The position numbers were made by a program, and so were the translations under genes. 64,000 bases of DNA, from assembly GCF_003254395.2 (NCBI RefSeq), contig NC_037640.1, positions 5,562,289 through 5,626,288 on the forward strand. The letters are read 5' to 3'. A model generated the notes under the pieces. That model had not been told where the DNA came from. It was given only the letters and a program-made list of their open reading frames with translations, and made no database searches. Shown piece by piece: positions 34,113 through 46,602 of this stretch. How positions within the stretch are numbered: position 1 is the stretch's first letter; the number at the start of each line of letters is the position of its first letter. The stretch is from Apis mellifera. Taxonomy: Eukaryota > Arthropoda > Insecta > Hymenoptera > Apidae.

Positions 34113-35987
34113 TTTAAATATTCATTGGATGAAAATTTTAAATTCAATCGGAGGAAATATTTTCCAATCTTAGCTTCGGTGTATATACATAATAATTTAA
34201 TAAATAAATAAAATTTGTAATAAAATAAAAGAATTTTTCTAATCCAGTTAAGGATTAAAAAAATCTGTTTCGACTTTAAGAAATTGATTAATGATCTATT
34301 TACTATTTATGAGATTTCCTCAGAATTGTATTCATAGGAGAGAGAGAGGCACGTCTAATTATAGGTTTCTCGATATTGGGGGCGGTCTTTAACGTGTATA
34401 GGTCAGGTTATAAACCTTGTATAGATCTATGGCTTTCATCTTGGAAAATACAATAATCTCTGAATAACTAACGATTAAATAATTAATCTTCCAATCGCAC
34501 GGCTCCGTTTTCTTTTATTATTTTAATCTTCGAATAATCGATCGTTTCTCACATTTCAATTCACTTTTCGATCGCCTAGTAAATAATAATTGTCTCGTGC
34601 ATCTATATTATTTTTCTTTCACAGATTTCAACTTTCTAAATTACACCAAACCTTTCCTTTACGAAAATATCATCCAATATCTTCCTCCTCCTCCTCCTTC
34701 TTCCCATTCAATCCAACCATTAGATCCTTGGAACAAAAAGATGAACGCCCAGCGAAAACTTTCGAAAACGAGTCGGCCACTTCTCGCCAACGAGAATTAT
34801 CCTCCTATTTAATCCAGTAGACGATCCACCGATTAGTCGGACAGTCCTCTCGCCGGAATGCAGCGTTGACTCTCTCACTGAGAAGAACTTTCACTCGAGC
34901 AGAGAGTGCTTTCTCTCCACCGTGCCGCACCTGTCTGCAGCTTTTTTTCCATCGAACACGACTCGTCTCGCTCCCGATGATCGTCTTGCATTTTCGTGCA
35001 ACCGCTCACCTTCCCAGATCCAGATCGACTCCAGACGTGGTGGATCGCGTAACAGCAGCCTGTTCCCCTCTCTGTACGAAAGAAGATTCGATTTCTTGAT
35101 AATCAACTAGGCGCTAATCAACGAACGGGAGAAGAGAATGCTCTCAAGATTCGAAACTTGCAATTTTATAAATCTATTCATCCTTTAAGATGAATTTATC
35201 TCACGTCCACGCAAATTCGCGGAAACGAATCGTCCATTCGTCACTTTGAAATCCCATTCACGTCCCAATAAACGGATAATCGTTCCATCTGGATAGCTGT
35301 CACACTGTCGTCCGTTTGCCCATTGAATCCTTCGGCATCACGTCGCCCAAGATTCGCGATACCGTGGCGGATCATGATTGAGGAGGAAGCCGATCGATCG
35401 AGCCATGAGAGAGAAAGAGAGAGAGTAGGAAGCGGAGGCAAGGTTCGATTCGATCGCAGATTATCGAGGGTGGCGGAGCACGGTTCGGGATGGAAAAAAT
35501 TAGGGTAACGATTTTAATTAATCTTGGATCGACGAGGAAGGCGAGGGTGGACGAAAGGAAAGGAAGGTTTGGAAATGATGGCGTTTGTGGCCGTCGATGG
35601 CCACGGTACGGTAAATTGATATTATTCGCGCAACAGGAAAAGCAAGACGGTAGCCTACATTCTTGATAAGACACCGTGACTAAACGTCGGCCTCGCCACT
35701 CGTTATGGACGGTTAAGTGGTCGAAGATAATCGATAACCAGGAAGTGTGCCCCAGTGTACGCCAGATTCCTCGCAAGAGGATCGAGCGAGGATAACAGAT
35801 CTCGATGCCAAGCTTCTACTCGAAGATTGGTGAACGGGTTCGATGAAATATTAAATAGGATTCTGGAGACGAAGATGGATCGTTTATACGTGTGATTCGT
35901 TATTGATTTGATATATTGATTCGTTATTTTTTTTAACGCGCGTGTATAAAAAAAGGAAATTTAATTCCTGTCGGGGGGATCGTTTAG

Positions 35988-36110
35988 GGTGGCGTCGAGT
36001 TTAAAATTTGTTTTCGAAGAGGTTCAACTCGCCAACTTTAATGGCTCGTAAAAAGGATATTTAATCGTTACGGTGGCAGCGAATTTAAAATTGTTTTCGA
36101 AGGGTTAGCC
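35988..36110 (+). repeat. Diverged direct duplication, offset 84 bp
   Basis: GGTGGCGTCGAGTTTAAAAT with TTGTTTTCGAAGAGGTT starting at 35988 is echoed by GGTGGCAGCGAATTTAAAAT with TGTTTTCGAAGGGTT from 36072. This is an old two-copy tandem duplication with several substitutions. Confidence 0.7.
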
Positions 36111-37043
36111 ACTAATTCCAAGCGGCTCACTCTATTTGTTCAATTTATTCAAAAATATTCAAAACTTGGAAGTATTATTTCGTGAAAAAAATAATCGATC
36201 CTTGACAGCTGTCATCAGAACGGAGATTTGAATTAGATCGAAAAAAAATTGGTATAAAATTCGATCTCGACGAACAGAAAGATATCGTAACATTGGATAA
36301 AGTTAATTTTTCGAAAATTCCACGAAGAGAGGGGGCTGTGATTCTTGGAGAAAACAATTCAAGTAGGTAATTAATAAAATTGAAAGTTGGAAAGATGACA
36401 CTGGTATCCCGGAGGATGAGGCCGACTCGTTCGATCGGCGAGGCTGTATCGTCCTCGGGTCAGGTTACCGTTGGGGGTCAGATTGGTCCCTTCAGCAACC
36501 TCGCCCATTCCCCTCCGCTGGGGTATCCTAAGTGATAGCGGCGGCCTATGCCTTGGTAGCCGGCACGCCACGCTGTGGCCACGCCACGCGAGAATCGTGA
36601 GGTAAACACGGACACGGAGTTGGAGAAGATACAAGCTGATCGGTGACCAGGAAGCGGGGACATTCGGTGCCAAGTTACCGTGTCACGAACACCTTCTTTT
36701 CGATTCTCATTCTTTTCCTCAACCCTTCTCCTTCGATATTTTCGCGCTGAACGATGACGACCCATTCAATTCGTTCTCCGCGAATCGAACAGGATTCTTT
36801 GAATGTCAAAGAAGTTTAGATTCCATTAATTATTCACACCGGTGGAAACCCAGCTTTATCACAATCCACAGTTCAAAAAACTCCTTCAAAAAACTAAAAA
36901 CTTCCTTCAAGATCCTCTCCTGAAGTCGAACACTTCGACTCCAAAGCCTCGAGAAGAGAAAAGAAAGGAAATCAGGTTTCTCTTTCGAGGGTGTTCGTAT
37001 CGGCATTCGAATTCCTCCTCCTCTCCCCAATTTATTTCGTCGT

Positions 37044-37045
<2 letters not shown>

Positions 37046-37079
<34 letters not shown>
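37046..37079 (+). repeat. (CA)n microsatellite
   Basis: About 16 CA units, the longest dinucleotide CA run in the window. Confidence 0.97.
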
Positions 37080-37082
<3 letters not shown>

Positions 37083-37989
37083 GTACGTTTTAATAGCCTT
37101 ATCCAGGGGATCGGATCCGTTACACGTACGCCGGTTTCGCGCCGACCATCCGCGCTCTAAATCGTGATGGTATCGCGGATGGAACGTTACGTGGATCCTC
37201 GGCATCAACCGCGCATCAACGCGTGCCCCGCAGATAATAAATTCGTCCGCGGCTTCGCTCTCCAATGCGATCTCCCCTCCTTCCCTCGTTGACCGAGCTC
37301 TTCAACTTCCGTAATCGATGGATCTGCGAGGAGGGAACGATCGCGCCGCGGATACGAACGCCTCGGACCGCTCATTTCAACGCTTGCAGAAGAAAGGGAG
37401 GGGAGAATGCTAAATAGGAATCGCTTTTTTCCTTTTTCTTACTTGAGGAATTGGTAAGTCGAGTCGATTTTCTTGGGAAAATTGTGTATTTCTTTCTTCT
37501 TTTTTAAGGAGATTCTGTGCTTCTCTTCCTTTTGCAGAAATCAGAAAATCAAAACGGTCGTTGTAAACGTGAAAATAAAATTGAAAATTAAGGAAATGGG
37601 AGGAAGATGAGATATTATTCGCAATGATCGATTATTTAGAATAGGTTCCTTTTTTTTTTAGGGAAAAATAGTTTTTATCCTTATTTAGTTATGTATTCAG
37701 TTTAATGGGATAAAGTTTTTTTGAGGAATTCGTTGAGCGATAAATTCGATGAATTACGTTTCCTCGAAAAGGAAAAAGTATCTATCCTTCTATCGATTCG
37801 ATCTTGTGCGGATACTGTTGCGTTTATGTAACTCGGGGGATACAGAAGAAACTTTGGCATGCGAGTGGCGAGATTTACAGTAACGATTGCGCCCAGTGTT
37901 TATGACACACGCCGTGTGAAACGATACTATAATAGGATTGTACCGGTGAAAAAGAGAAGTTTCGGATTAATGTTTCGGCTTTGAGCATT

Positions 37990-38014
37990 GTATATATATA
38001 TACATATATATATA
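37990..38014 (+). repeat. (TA)n microsatellite, interrupted
   Basis: TA run with one C interruption. Confidence 0.9.
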
Positions 38015-38724
38015 AGTGGCGTTACACGATGCGTAAAGTTCCAGTACGGAGAAAATTGTGTCTCCGGTTTTGTCTCTCTACCCGTACGATTTACATGTAG
38101 CGACGTAACGAGATACATGAATCATATCCAAACGCTCTATTGTATTCGCTCTCTCTGTTGTTTTTACGACTCACGGCTGTGTATTTCTCTTATCTGTGCA
38201 TCGTTGTACACGGCGTGCAATACGCGGAAAGTGCAAGCGCTAATTAGGCGTACGTATCAAAAACTTGTTCGTAAAACTCTCTCGCGAGTTATTAAATCGA
38301 AATTATTTATTTATCGACTCGAACGATAGAAATTGATCGCAATTTCACTGCTTTTCAGACGATATTTGCTTGGCAAAATTGAATTTTACCAAGTTATAAA
38401 TCGCTGTTCGAAATATTGTTATGAAAAAAAGTATATATATTTATCGATAATTCTTAAAAGCTCGTATAATCGTCTAATAAATTCTTCGTCGTGCAATTAT
38501 TACAAATTTCCCCTAATTTTCTATCGAATATACAACGTGAAATGTGGTCGACGTTAACGCGAATATATATTTAACAGAATGAAGGAATAGAGTCGAGGGG
38601 AATCGGAGACGCGCGTCTGGTAAGAGCGTGTCTAAGCGTTCTCCGGATCGTGGCGACGCGAAATTCCGCGCGTCACCGGTGATAAAGTGGTATGTTCACC
38701 TTTTTTACCGTGCCTCCCCTCGAG

Positions 38725-38833
38725 GAAGCATCCCGTCCCGCATGATCGACGCGAGTCCGGTGCCGTGCCGATGAAACCAGAAGTCCTTGATCCGTGGGCG
38801 ATGCAAAACGATCGTCTCTACACCCGGAAGAAG
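38725..38833 (+). CDS. Candidate alternative 5' coding exon upstream of the outspread PH exon
   Basis: An open frame runs from just after a TAA at 38633 to a possible donor AAG|GTGCGG at 38834. Its last part, from ATG at 38771, reads MKPEVLDPWAMQNDRLYTRK plus Lys, and ends in phase 0. Joined to the phase-0 PH exon 2.8 kb downstream it would continue as KK|RWQRRWF. That resembles the basic residues before this strand in MPRIP (RSRK|WQRRF). Two readings are possible. It may be a first coding exon starting at 38771. Or it may be an internal exon using the acceptor TCCCCTCGAG|G at 38724, which would take a phase-2 upstream exon. Against it, the donor is not optimal, the acceptor is GAG rather than CAG, and the canonical family N terminus (Cys-rich, then a GWL/GYL first PH strand) is absent. 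Identification is inference from phase and composition, not homology. Confidence 0.38.
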
Positions 38834-39756
38834 GTGCGGTAGGTCAGCGTTTCTCCAACTTGCCTCTGTTTCCTCCTCTTCTCTCTTCTTTCACACTCAT
38901 TTATTTATTTCTTTTTAAATAGATATCCAAAGGGATACCCTTTCCTCGTCATCATCCGTGTGGTGATTAAGAAATTTTACTATTCGAAAAGACTCTGTTT
39001 CAAAGATCAAAGATTGCTTCATAATCGTAATATGGAATATCTGTATCCATATTTAAAATAATAATATTTGTTCGAAAAGGAAAGATTTTGAAGAAGAAGA
39101 CCGTGTAACTTTATCCTAAGAAGTGAATCCTGTTATCCTGCTCCGTTTCTTGAAAAGCATAAGCAAGTTGGGACAAGTGTCGAAAGAATGGATTATTATT
39201 TGGGTCGTTGATTGGAACCATGAAGCAACCACGATTTTACTCATCAATGATCGAAACGAACGGGTTGAACCAGAAACAGCGTGTTAACGACCTGTTCGAA
39301 CCAGGAAGATATGATGGGCTAGGTCAGGAATATGCACGAAATTACGACGTACAGGCTCGAGAATCGGCCTATTTCTTCCCTCGAAGACAACCGACTTTAA
39401 TTAGAGCTTCTTCGCTAGTTTTGCTCCATTGCTCGGAAATTTGGAATAATTTCTCGCTCTCCTTTTCCATTCGACTTCATCTTTTGCTCCTCGAACGAAT
39501 GAGAATTCGATACAAAAGTGTCCCCTTGTTCGAATCCCTCCTAGTCTCAGGCCAGATTTCCACGAGGAAGAGATTACGTCGGTTGCTTTCTCTCGCGCAG
39601 TCTCAATCCCGCGGCATTGTTCGCCCGCTTCTTCTCTTCCTCTTCCTCCACGAGCAGATCTTCCCACGCACGTGCCTTCCTCTACGTGGCTCTCTCGTAG
39701 CGAGGCCCGCTGAATAATTACCAGATGAAGATACCGCCGCCTCGTGTAGGTTGAAA

Positions 39757-39811
39757 TCTCTCTCTCTCTCTCTCTCTCGCCTCCTCCTCCTCCTCTTTGC
39801 TCTCCTCCTCC
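39757..39811 (+). repeat. (TC)n followed by (CTC)n
   Basis: About 11 TC units, then CTC triplets. This causes the Glu/Arg and Gly runs in the 249-codon minus frame. Confidence 0.93.
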
Positions 39812-40550
39812 GGAGAGGAGGATTTTGCAACGGTACCCAGGTCGATGACGACGAAGAGGACGACGACGCGACGTCTCGCCGCCTCTTGGCGGACGATCGA
39901 CCCACGAGGGCCGACCCTTTGCTGAACTGTGACCGCTCCCCCGAAACGAAACGTTTTTCGTTTCCCTCGTAGGATTAGTTTCAACGCGCGTGGGCGTTGG
40001 AGGGAGAAAAGAGGAGGAGGATGGAGGAGGATGGAGATGTGTCGGTGGATGATTTTTGAGCGAGTTGTTCGTGATAGCAATTAGAGTTGGAAAGAGAAGA
40101 AGAGAAGAAGAGAAGTACGTGTTGAACGTTTTAAACGAGTGCAAGTACATATTTACTTATTGATTTCGTTATTGTTATTGTTAGAGGATGAGGATACTGT
40201 TTTGGCTACCTGTTCGAACTTCAGATGTACGAGATGATAAGATTCGCGATTTGTTCTTCGTTAAAATTTTGGACGAGAGGCTGGGAATCCTATTAAAATG
40301 CGTAATGATAAATCTATGAAATTGCGGAGAGAAAGGTAATTTTCAATTTTCATTTTGAAAAAAATTCGATGCATTTTATGCCACGGAGAATATAATAGTC
40401 CATTAAACTAATAGAAAGCGAGAAAGTTATTCAAAATAGCCGTGGCGAATTCCAACGCCTTTTAATTCTCTTTACTTAGAAATTGGCATCGATATTTGAC
40501 GTAGCGCGTCAAAAAAAAAAATAAAAGAAAAAGGGAAAAGGGAAAAAAGG

Positions 40551-40573
40551 AGAGAGAGAGAGAGAGAGAGAGA
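40551..40573 (+). repeat. (AG)n microsatellite after A-rich tract
   Basis: About 11 AG units preceded by A-rich purine sequence from 40511. Confidence 0.95.
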
Positions 40574-40827
40574 AAAAATATTACACACGTGAAAGCATAA
40601 AAGACGGGGAATATTCAGTAGACCGACCGTAGGCCGCTGATCCTTCTTTATAGAGTGGAAGCATAAAAGTAAGTCTTACTCCTCTCAGGAAGAAGAGGTG
40701 AGAACTGCGCAACGCGACAGTAGTTTACGATGATAACCTGTCATTTCGACATTTTACGAAGTGGATGAAACACGAGCGTTTTCTAAAACTGTCATTTCGT
40801 GTCTTGCACTTTCTTCTATGAAATCTA

Positions 40828-40856
40828 ATATATATACACACATATATATATATATA
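40828..40856 (+). repeat. TA/CA compound microsatellite
   Basis: TATATACACACATATATATATATA-type run. Confidence 0.9.
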
Positions 40857-40921
40857 CGCGAGAAGAGAGATTAGGTTTTAAGGAAGAAAAAAAAATCGCG
40901 ACGACGACTGAAACGCTAAAA

Positions 40922-40949
40922 CTTCTTCTTCTTCTTCTTCTTCTTCTTT
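40922..40949 (+). repeat. (CTT)n microsatellite
   Basis: About nine CTT units. Confidence 0.95.
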
Positions 40950-41091
40950 TTGTTTCAAGCTTCGTTTCTAATTAACGGCCGCAGAGTGTTAATTGTTCAT
41001 GGAGTCGTGTCATGGGGATACGCTCAGAGAGAGAATTCCTGCATGAGCATGGATTGGGCAGGTTCAACGGAATTCTTTTCACTCGATGCAA

Positions 41092-41123
41092 TACACACAC
41101 ACATATATATATATATATATATG
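41092..41123 (+). repeat. (CA)n(TA)n compound microsatellite
   Basis: Five CA units followed by about ten TA units, then GTAAGT by chance. Confidence 0.93.
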
Positions 41124-41632
41124 TAAGTGTTTCCACGAAAACGCGACAGGGTGTCATCGAAAGTGAATTCTTCGCGTTCCCGTTCTCGGGCAAACAGTCT
41201 CTCCCAGAGTTTCTAAAGCTATAAAAGATACCTCCATAAAGCCACTTTAAAAATTATCTATTTTAACCTGTCGTAAATTTTATCCGTTACTTTACATGTT
41301 AATTTTCACTCTTTCTCAAAATTTTCTATTCTCTTAACCAGCACTCTTGTGTAATCTTACTGAGTTAAACAACGTGTTATTTGTTGTACTAAAAATGAAA
41401 AGGTCACGTTTAAAGAAAAATTCATCCTGAATGGAAATTTGGAAATATATATTTCGACGATACACGTTGGAATAAAAGTATCCTGTAATCTGAATTAAGC
41501 GTTGCCAATTTCTTTTAAAATTATTATTTTCATTACTTAACGAAGAAATCATTTCGTTCAAATTTCTCTCGAAGAAAAAATTCACGAGATATATCCAATA
41601 TTTTCATTACTCATAATTCGGTAGAACACGCG

Positions 41633-41657
41633 CTGATAATTTACTTTCATTTTCCAG
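41633..41657 (+). promoter_or_regulatory. Branch point, polypyrimidine tract and 3' splice site of the PH exon
   Basis: CTGAT at 41633-41637 fits the branch-point consensus and lies about 20 nt before the AG. The stretch from 41640 to 41655 is pyrimidine-rich and ends CCAG. Together with the GTGAGT donor at 41724 it defines a 66-bp exon. Confidence 0.75.
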
Positions 41658-41723
41658 AGATGGCAGAGAAGATGGTTCGTCCTGTACGACGACGGGGAGC
41701 TGACATACTCTGTGGACGAGCAC
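41658..41723 (+). CDS. osp: Internal coding exon of an outspread/MPRIP homologue (part of first PH domain)
   Basis: Read from AGA at 41658, the 22 codons give RWQRRWFVLYDDGELTYSV followed by Asp-Glu-His. This is beta-strands 2-3 of a PH domain and closely matches the family pattern known from vertebrate MPRIP (WQRRFFILYEHGLLRYALDE). The family links RhoA signalling, F-actin and myosin phosphatase; PH domains typically bind phosphoinositides or proteins at the membrane or cortex. The exon has a branch-point-like CTGAT at 41633-41637, a pyrimidine tract ending TTTTCCAG at 41657, and donor GTGAGT at 41724. Both ends are phase 0. Read-through past the donor enters a lysine run and then a stop, so it must be spliced. 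The upstream frame is also closed, by a TAA at 41637-41639. The rest of the PH domain is missing because it lies on other exons; the expected next exon (VPQ motif) was not found before the window end. Family identity is secure; which paralogue or species is not tested. Confidence 0.86.
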
Positions 41724-44700
41724 GTGAGTTTCATTAAAAAAAAAAGAAAAAAAAAAAAACACCATTTATCCCTCGTAAATTCTCGATTCGTCATCCTCGA
41801 TGCACACGACCAATCGATTCGTCGTCGAAATCCATTTTGCACCTGACAAATCCCTTTAACCCGACCCACTACGGTTTCATTCAGCGAAAGTGATCGTTCC
41901 ACTAACGAAAACGTTCGAACGTAAACAACACGAGCGCGCGATCCCTTTCTTTAATACCCGAACGTTGTACCGACCGGAATGAACGTTCTTTACAACGTCG
42001 CTTTATAACGTCCATAATGGCCCTTTGTGCGCCAAGGACGTTCAGATACGTATCATTCAAAAAAGGATACCGAGGACGAGAAGTACGGTTGATTTATCGG
42101 TGAATTATCCTTTGCAATGTACGGTCCCCAAAAGTCGTTTATTCATTCGTTCTCGTTGTTTAAGAAGAAGAAGAACACTTTGAGTCTCGAGTATCTGAGA
42201 CAAATTGTGAAAAACAGAATTTCTAGCTCGTTTAAATTAAGCTTTAAGCTTCGACTTAAAGAAAACGTCAGGATTTATTTAGAAAGATGAACGAATTCGA
42301 TCTCGATCTGTCTCTCATTTTATCCATCTGAATAATGAAAATTTAAATTAATAGATCTTTTTATCGTAATTCAATCGTTATTCGAAAAATTATCACATTT
42401 AAAAGTAAAATGTTCTTCGAGGTGTAATTAAGAAACATTTGAGAATTTCCGTCGCAGGACAGCTAGCTTCTCTCTCTCACTGAGAATCGCCCCAAGTGGC
42501 GGACAGTTATCACCGTTGGTGGAATCGTGAACTGTCAGCCGTGAGGAATGTTACGGCAGGCAGTGAATCAAAAGCTGCCCCTTGGAACGGCTTCCTCGAA
42601 GTGTAGGAGCTGGGCAGAGGTCGAAGCCGATTGTAGTTGGCCGCCCATCGTCGGCGCCATCAATACTATCGACAATGTCCAGGCGGTCGGCAGAAGTGGC
42701 GCGAAATCTCGCGGTTAAACCCTTTCCCTCGCTCGACGTGGTTACACCAGCGTCAGAATTGATTTAAACGAGAACCGATGGCCGTTTAAAGGACCGTAAA
42801 CTCCGTATTCCGCGAATTTTCCTCGGGAAACTTGGACTTGGATTGACGATAATGGGGAAAATGGCGGCTCTTCTTGATTTGAAATTGAGACCGGGTTTGG
42901 AGATTTTATTATTTTATTATCTACTTATGCAACGATTATATATAACGTCTATTATCTAGAATAAAGTATCATCGTAAAAATAAATAATTGAATTTCTATT
43001 CGAATCTTAATCGATATCAATTTTGCAAGAGAAAGAAAACACGGTTGGTCAACTCGATTTAATTTGTACTTACAAAAAACTTAAACGCACGGATATATAT
43101 AAACGTTTGTATATAAATAGGATACTATAAAAGACACGCGAAACAAAAAACCCCTTAATAATTAGCGGCCATTAGCCGCGCCAGCCCTTGAATTCGTAAA
43201 CTTTGAGAGGAATCTGAATCGTGGGAAAGGAGTCTCGAGTCTGGCGAGTCTTTATAAAACGCAATCTTTCTTCCCTTCCGACGTAATCCATTACGAAAAG
43301 GAGAGACAGAGATAGTATCGCTAACAATAACTCTCAATTGAAAAAAAATATATCGAACGACTCCAAGGACTCTCCCATGATCGTGTCTCTTCCCATAATC
43401 TGAAAACGAAATTATCGTTTCGTGCCGGTACATCATCGTACATCTCGGCAAGATAGCCGTCTACACCGTCGATCGATATTAACTGAACTTGGATCTTGAG
43501 GATCCGAGTATAACGAAGAATGGGCATTAAAGGCTCGATTTCGCGTGGCGGTAAAAAATTTACACGGCCAATAACGCGAGTATATCAAAATTGTCACTTT
43601 CCTTTATCGAACGGTGAATCGAACTTTAACCGGATGTCGCGTCTATTACAGGCTGTGGACACGCGAAAACGGAATTAAAATAATGGCGTAAGGGATTGGA
43701 CGATGGGCGGCATCGATCCACTCCTCGGCCATCTTCGAAAGACCGGATTTAACGATCCGCTCGCTGTCCTTAAGGAAGGTCCATCCGATTCGAGAATGAT
43801 CTCGGCCGAAAAATGCGAGAAGATGATAAGATGAATACGTACGGAGCGTGTCTCTTTCTTTTTCTTTCTTTCTCCTGTTCGAGCCGACGGCCTTGAGACG
43901 GAATGTGAAATTGGGCTAACGGGTCCGGATCTTTTGTGCATCGTTTTTGTCCACGGATTTTTATCGATTCTTCGTTTTTTTTTGGAGAAACAGAGAGAAA
44001 ATTGGAATGTTCTCCTTTAAAATTAAAATCGAGTTAAAATTAGCCTCGTGAATCGCGATCGAGATCGATCAGCTGGTCAAAAGGAAAAAAACGTTTGAAT
44101 CCAACGATGGCTCTATTCAGTCCCCGGATTATCTGGTAAAGTAAATCGCGACAAGGACGGATGAGACACGTAATAGCGTATCGAACCTGGGCACCCTGTG
44201 AATACGGTGAATTTTAAATCATCTTCTCTCTTAGAAGATCGAGATGATGAGTGCGATTCGTTTATTAATATTTATACGATGTGAAACGTAGGGAGGGGGA
44301 AGAAGGAGAGGAAGAAACTAATCTTGGTGCTCGAAACCTCAGCCCGAGCTCGTTAAAAAGGACGAGCCATGGAACTTTCCCCGCGTTAAAAGCAGGGGAA
44401 AATGGAGGAGGAAAGGAAATGGAAGCGTCCCGTAGCGAGCGATTTATCAAGGTTGTTCGAACGGGACAGGCGTAATCGTTGGGATGGGATTGGCGCGGGC
44501 CCCAATAATCGATGGTTAATTGGAAATGGCATTTCTCAAGGGAGATCCTCTCGCTACCGTGCGCGCTGGTTCGTCGAATGCCTCGCCTCGTATCTAAGCG
44601 AAATGGCCACCGGTGGCCAATTATGCAAATCCCTGGGAGGGGGAGAGGGAGGGATATTAATCGTTCGGATTGGAAACGATTAGCCGAGTTTCGCCAGACT

Positions 44701-44840
44701 TCTTTCAATTATCTCGAATTTTCTGTTCGTAGAAGAGAATCGAAAGAAATTGGATCCGTTAATTACGCGGTTAAAACCGCGAAACTTTTCTTTATCGCGC
44801 TAGTTGTTCCTCTTCCTCTTCTTCCACTTTTTTTATCGTT

Positions 44841-44900
44841 TTCTTCCTCCTCTTCTTCTTCTTCTTCTTCCTCATCCTCCTCCTCCTCTTCTTCTTTTTG
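44841..44900 (+). repeat. (TTC)n/(TCC)n polypyrimidine microsatellite
   Basis: About 60 bp of C/T-only triplets, producing poly-Ser in one overlapping frame. Confidence 0.93.
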
Positions 44901-46585
44901 TTCGTCGTCGCTTTCTTTCGTAGGACGGGCTCTCGAGGCGAGCCGATCACTCGTAGCGATTACCGGCCTCGCGCGCTCTACGCTCGGCTTGATTTACGCG
45001 CGCCTAATTAAATGAATTAGCCACTTGACACCGGTGTAAATTACGGCCTGATCGGGGTTCCTTGTGTTTATGTATGTTTGGATAGTGTCTGGCGTGAATT
45101 TGAATGGATAGCGGAATTCGCGCCGAGAGGGAGGGAAATTCGGAATGTGGAATTTTTTGAAAATTTCTTTTCTCGAAGAGGAAGGCAGATGCGATAAGAG
45201 AATAGTGTAGAAATAAAAGTTGACGATACTTTCCATTTTGTAATCAACAAATTTGGAAAAGATAATCTCGAAACAAAGAGAGAAGAAAACAATTCTAGAA
45301 TAATCAAATAAAAATCTCTTTTCCTTTACAACTCAAATACTATCCTCGGTCCAAGGAAGTTGGTCAGCTGGTGTTGTTTACGGTTATTCGCAATTAAACG
45401 GTGCTCTAACGCCCGGGCACCGTTACGATATTAACGCGGATAATAATAATGGACAGAATTGTAGGTGGAACAAAAGGCGTCCTTAATGGCCGCGTTTTCC
45501 TCCCGGTTATTATTCCACCCGCTATTAACCGTGCACGGTTCATTAACATTTATCGGCGACGCAACTGTTGCGCTGTTGTCTGGCCGATGGCTATCGTTTA
45601 ATTGGGGTCAACTGATTAACTCGCGTTTAGACGGACAAGCATCCGTGTATAAGACGGTCCGGGGAGGGGACGACGACTCCCTTTTGTCTTCCTATTGTTC
45701 GCCCTCGGTATCGATCTCGTCATCTCGACGTCACCCCGTGTTTCTGCAACGTTACACCCGCCAAAGACACGCTCCCCTAATTAGTCCCCGGGCCCCCCCG
45801 ATCTCGATCGACGCGAAAACGCCACCTGGAAAACGATCCGATCGCGCCGCACTTTTGCTCGACGATTTGCGCCATTAAACCATGCCTGGCTGCACCCCGC
45901 CGCGATCTTTTTTCCTCGTTGAAGAGGAGGAAGGCGTTGCTCCTCCGATGATGCCTCGCGATAAGCTTTTGGTATTTAAGAGGCTTTCGAGTGTGTTCGA
46001 GCAGGCAGAGATATTCCAGTTACGGATATTATAGAATCATCGTACATCGTTTCGATTTTTTTCGAAGCTAGATAATTTGCATCTTCGTTCATTCCTCTCT
46101 TTCGCAATGTTTTAAACTTTTCGATCGAGGTGTCACGCTTTCCATCATCTACGTTTTCGTCGTTTGGTTGGATCGACGAATATTTCATCTCGAACGAACG
46201 TTGTTCGCGAAACTGACCACTCCGTACAGGACGTACGTGTCCCATAAAATATCTGCCGGGGAATCGAGTGTCCTCGAGAAACCGTTTAGAAACCAAGCGG
46301 TTTTCGAGCACCGCTAGATCCGAGAATTAGACATGGACCAGGTGTCTAAACGCGACAGGATCGTTAATTTTCCCGGCACCGTCTCGCGCGCGCTGAATCG
46401 GCTCCGTTTCCAATCGTATTTCGTACACGCCTTTTTCCCCGCCGTTCCTGGCATTCCCCAGCCATAACTGAATTTTTGGGAAAACGGTACCGTTACCCCG
46501 CGGTCTTAGAAGGTCAACTCAGAGGAGGTGAGTTGAACGTGTTGCAGGTGTAAACTCGGGCCGCATCGTTAATTTCCTCGAGAAA

Positions 46586-46602
46586 GATGATGATGATGAT
46601 GA
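46586..46602 (+). repeat. (ATG)n microsatellite
   Basis: Five to six ATG units. Confidence 0.9.

Larger units (their letters stand above)
33689..38724 (+). other. No supportable gene upstream of the candidate 5' exon
   Basis: Contains the diverged duplication at 35988-36110, the (CA)n at 37046 and GC-richer patches at 34.85-35.1, 36.4-36.7 and 37.1-37.35 kb. I searched for the canonical outspread/MPRIP N-terminal exon (Cys-rich, Lys-Cys-x-x-Cys spacing) and did not find it. CTG|GTAAGAGC at 38610 is an isolated donor-like site. Confidence 0.5.
38834..41657 (+). other. Probable intron between candidate 5' exon and PH exon
   Basis: This holds about 2.8 kb with no supportable gene. It contains microsatellites at 39757-39811, 40551-40573, 40828-40856, 40922-40949 and 41092-41123, a GC-richer patch at 39.5-40.0 kb, and A-rich runs near 40.5 kb. 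A longer + frame from an ATG at 39220 and a 249-codon minus frame (39401-40150) overlap on opposite strands. Both depend on low-complexity Ser/Arg/Gly runs, so I treat them as chance. It is an intron only if the 38725-38833 exon is real; otherwise it is the 3' end of a longer intron. Confidence 0.4.

Noticed and set aside
39401..40150. Longest open frame (249 codons, minus strand)
   Set aside because: Built on (TC)n/(CTC)n microsatellite and GC-rich DNA, giving Arg/Glu/Gly/Ser runs; three other frames are open over the same bases; no domain recognised.
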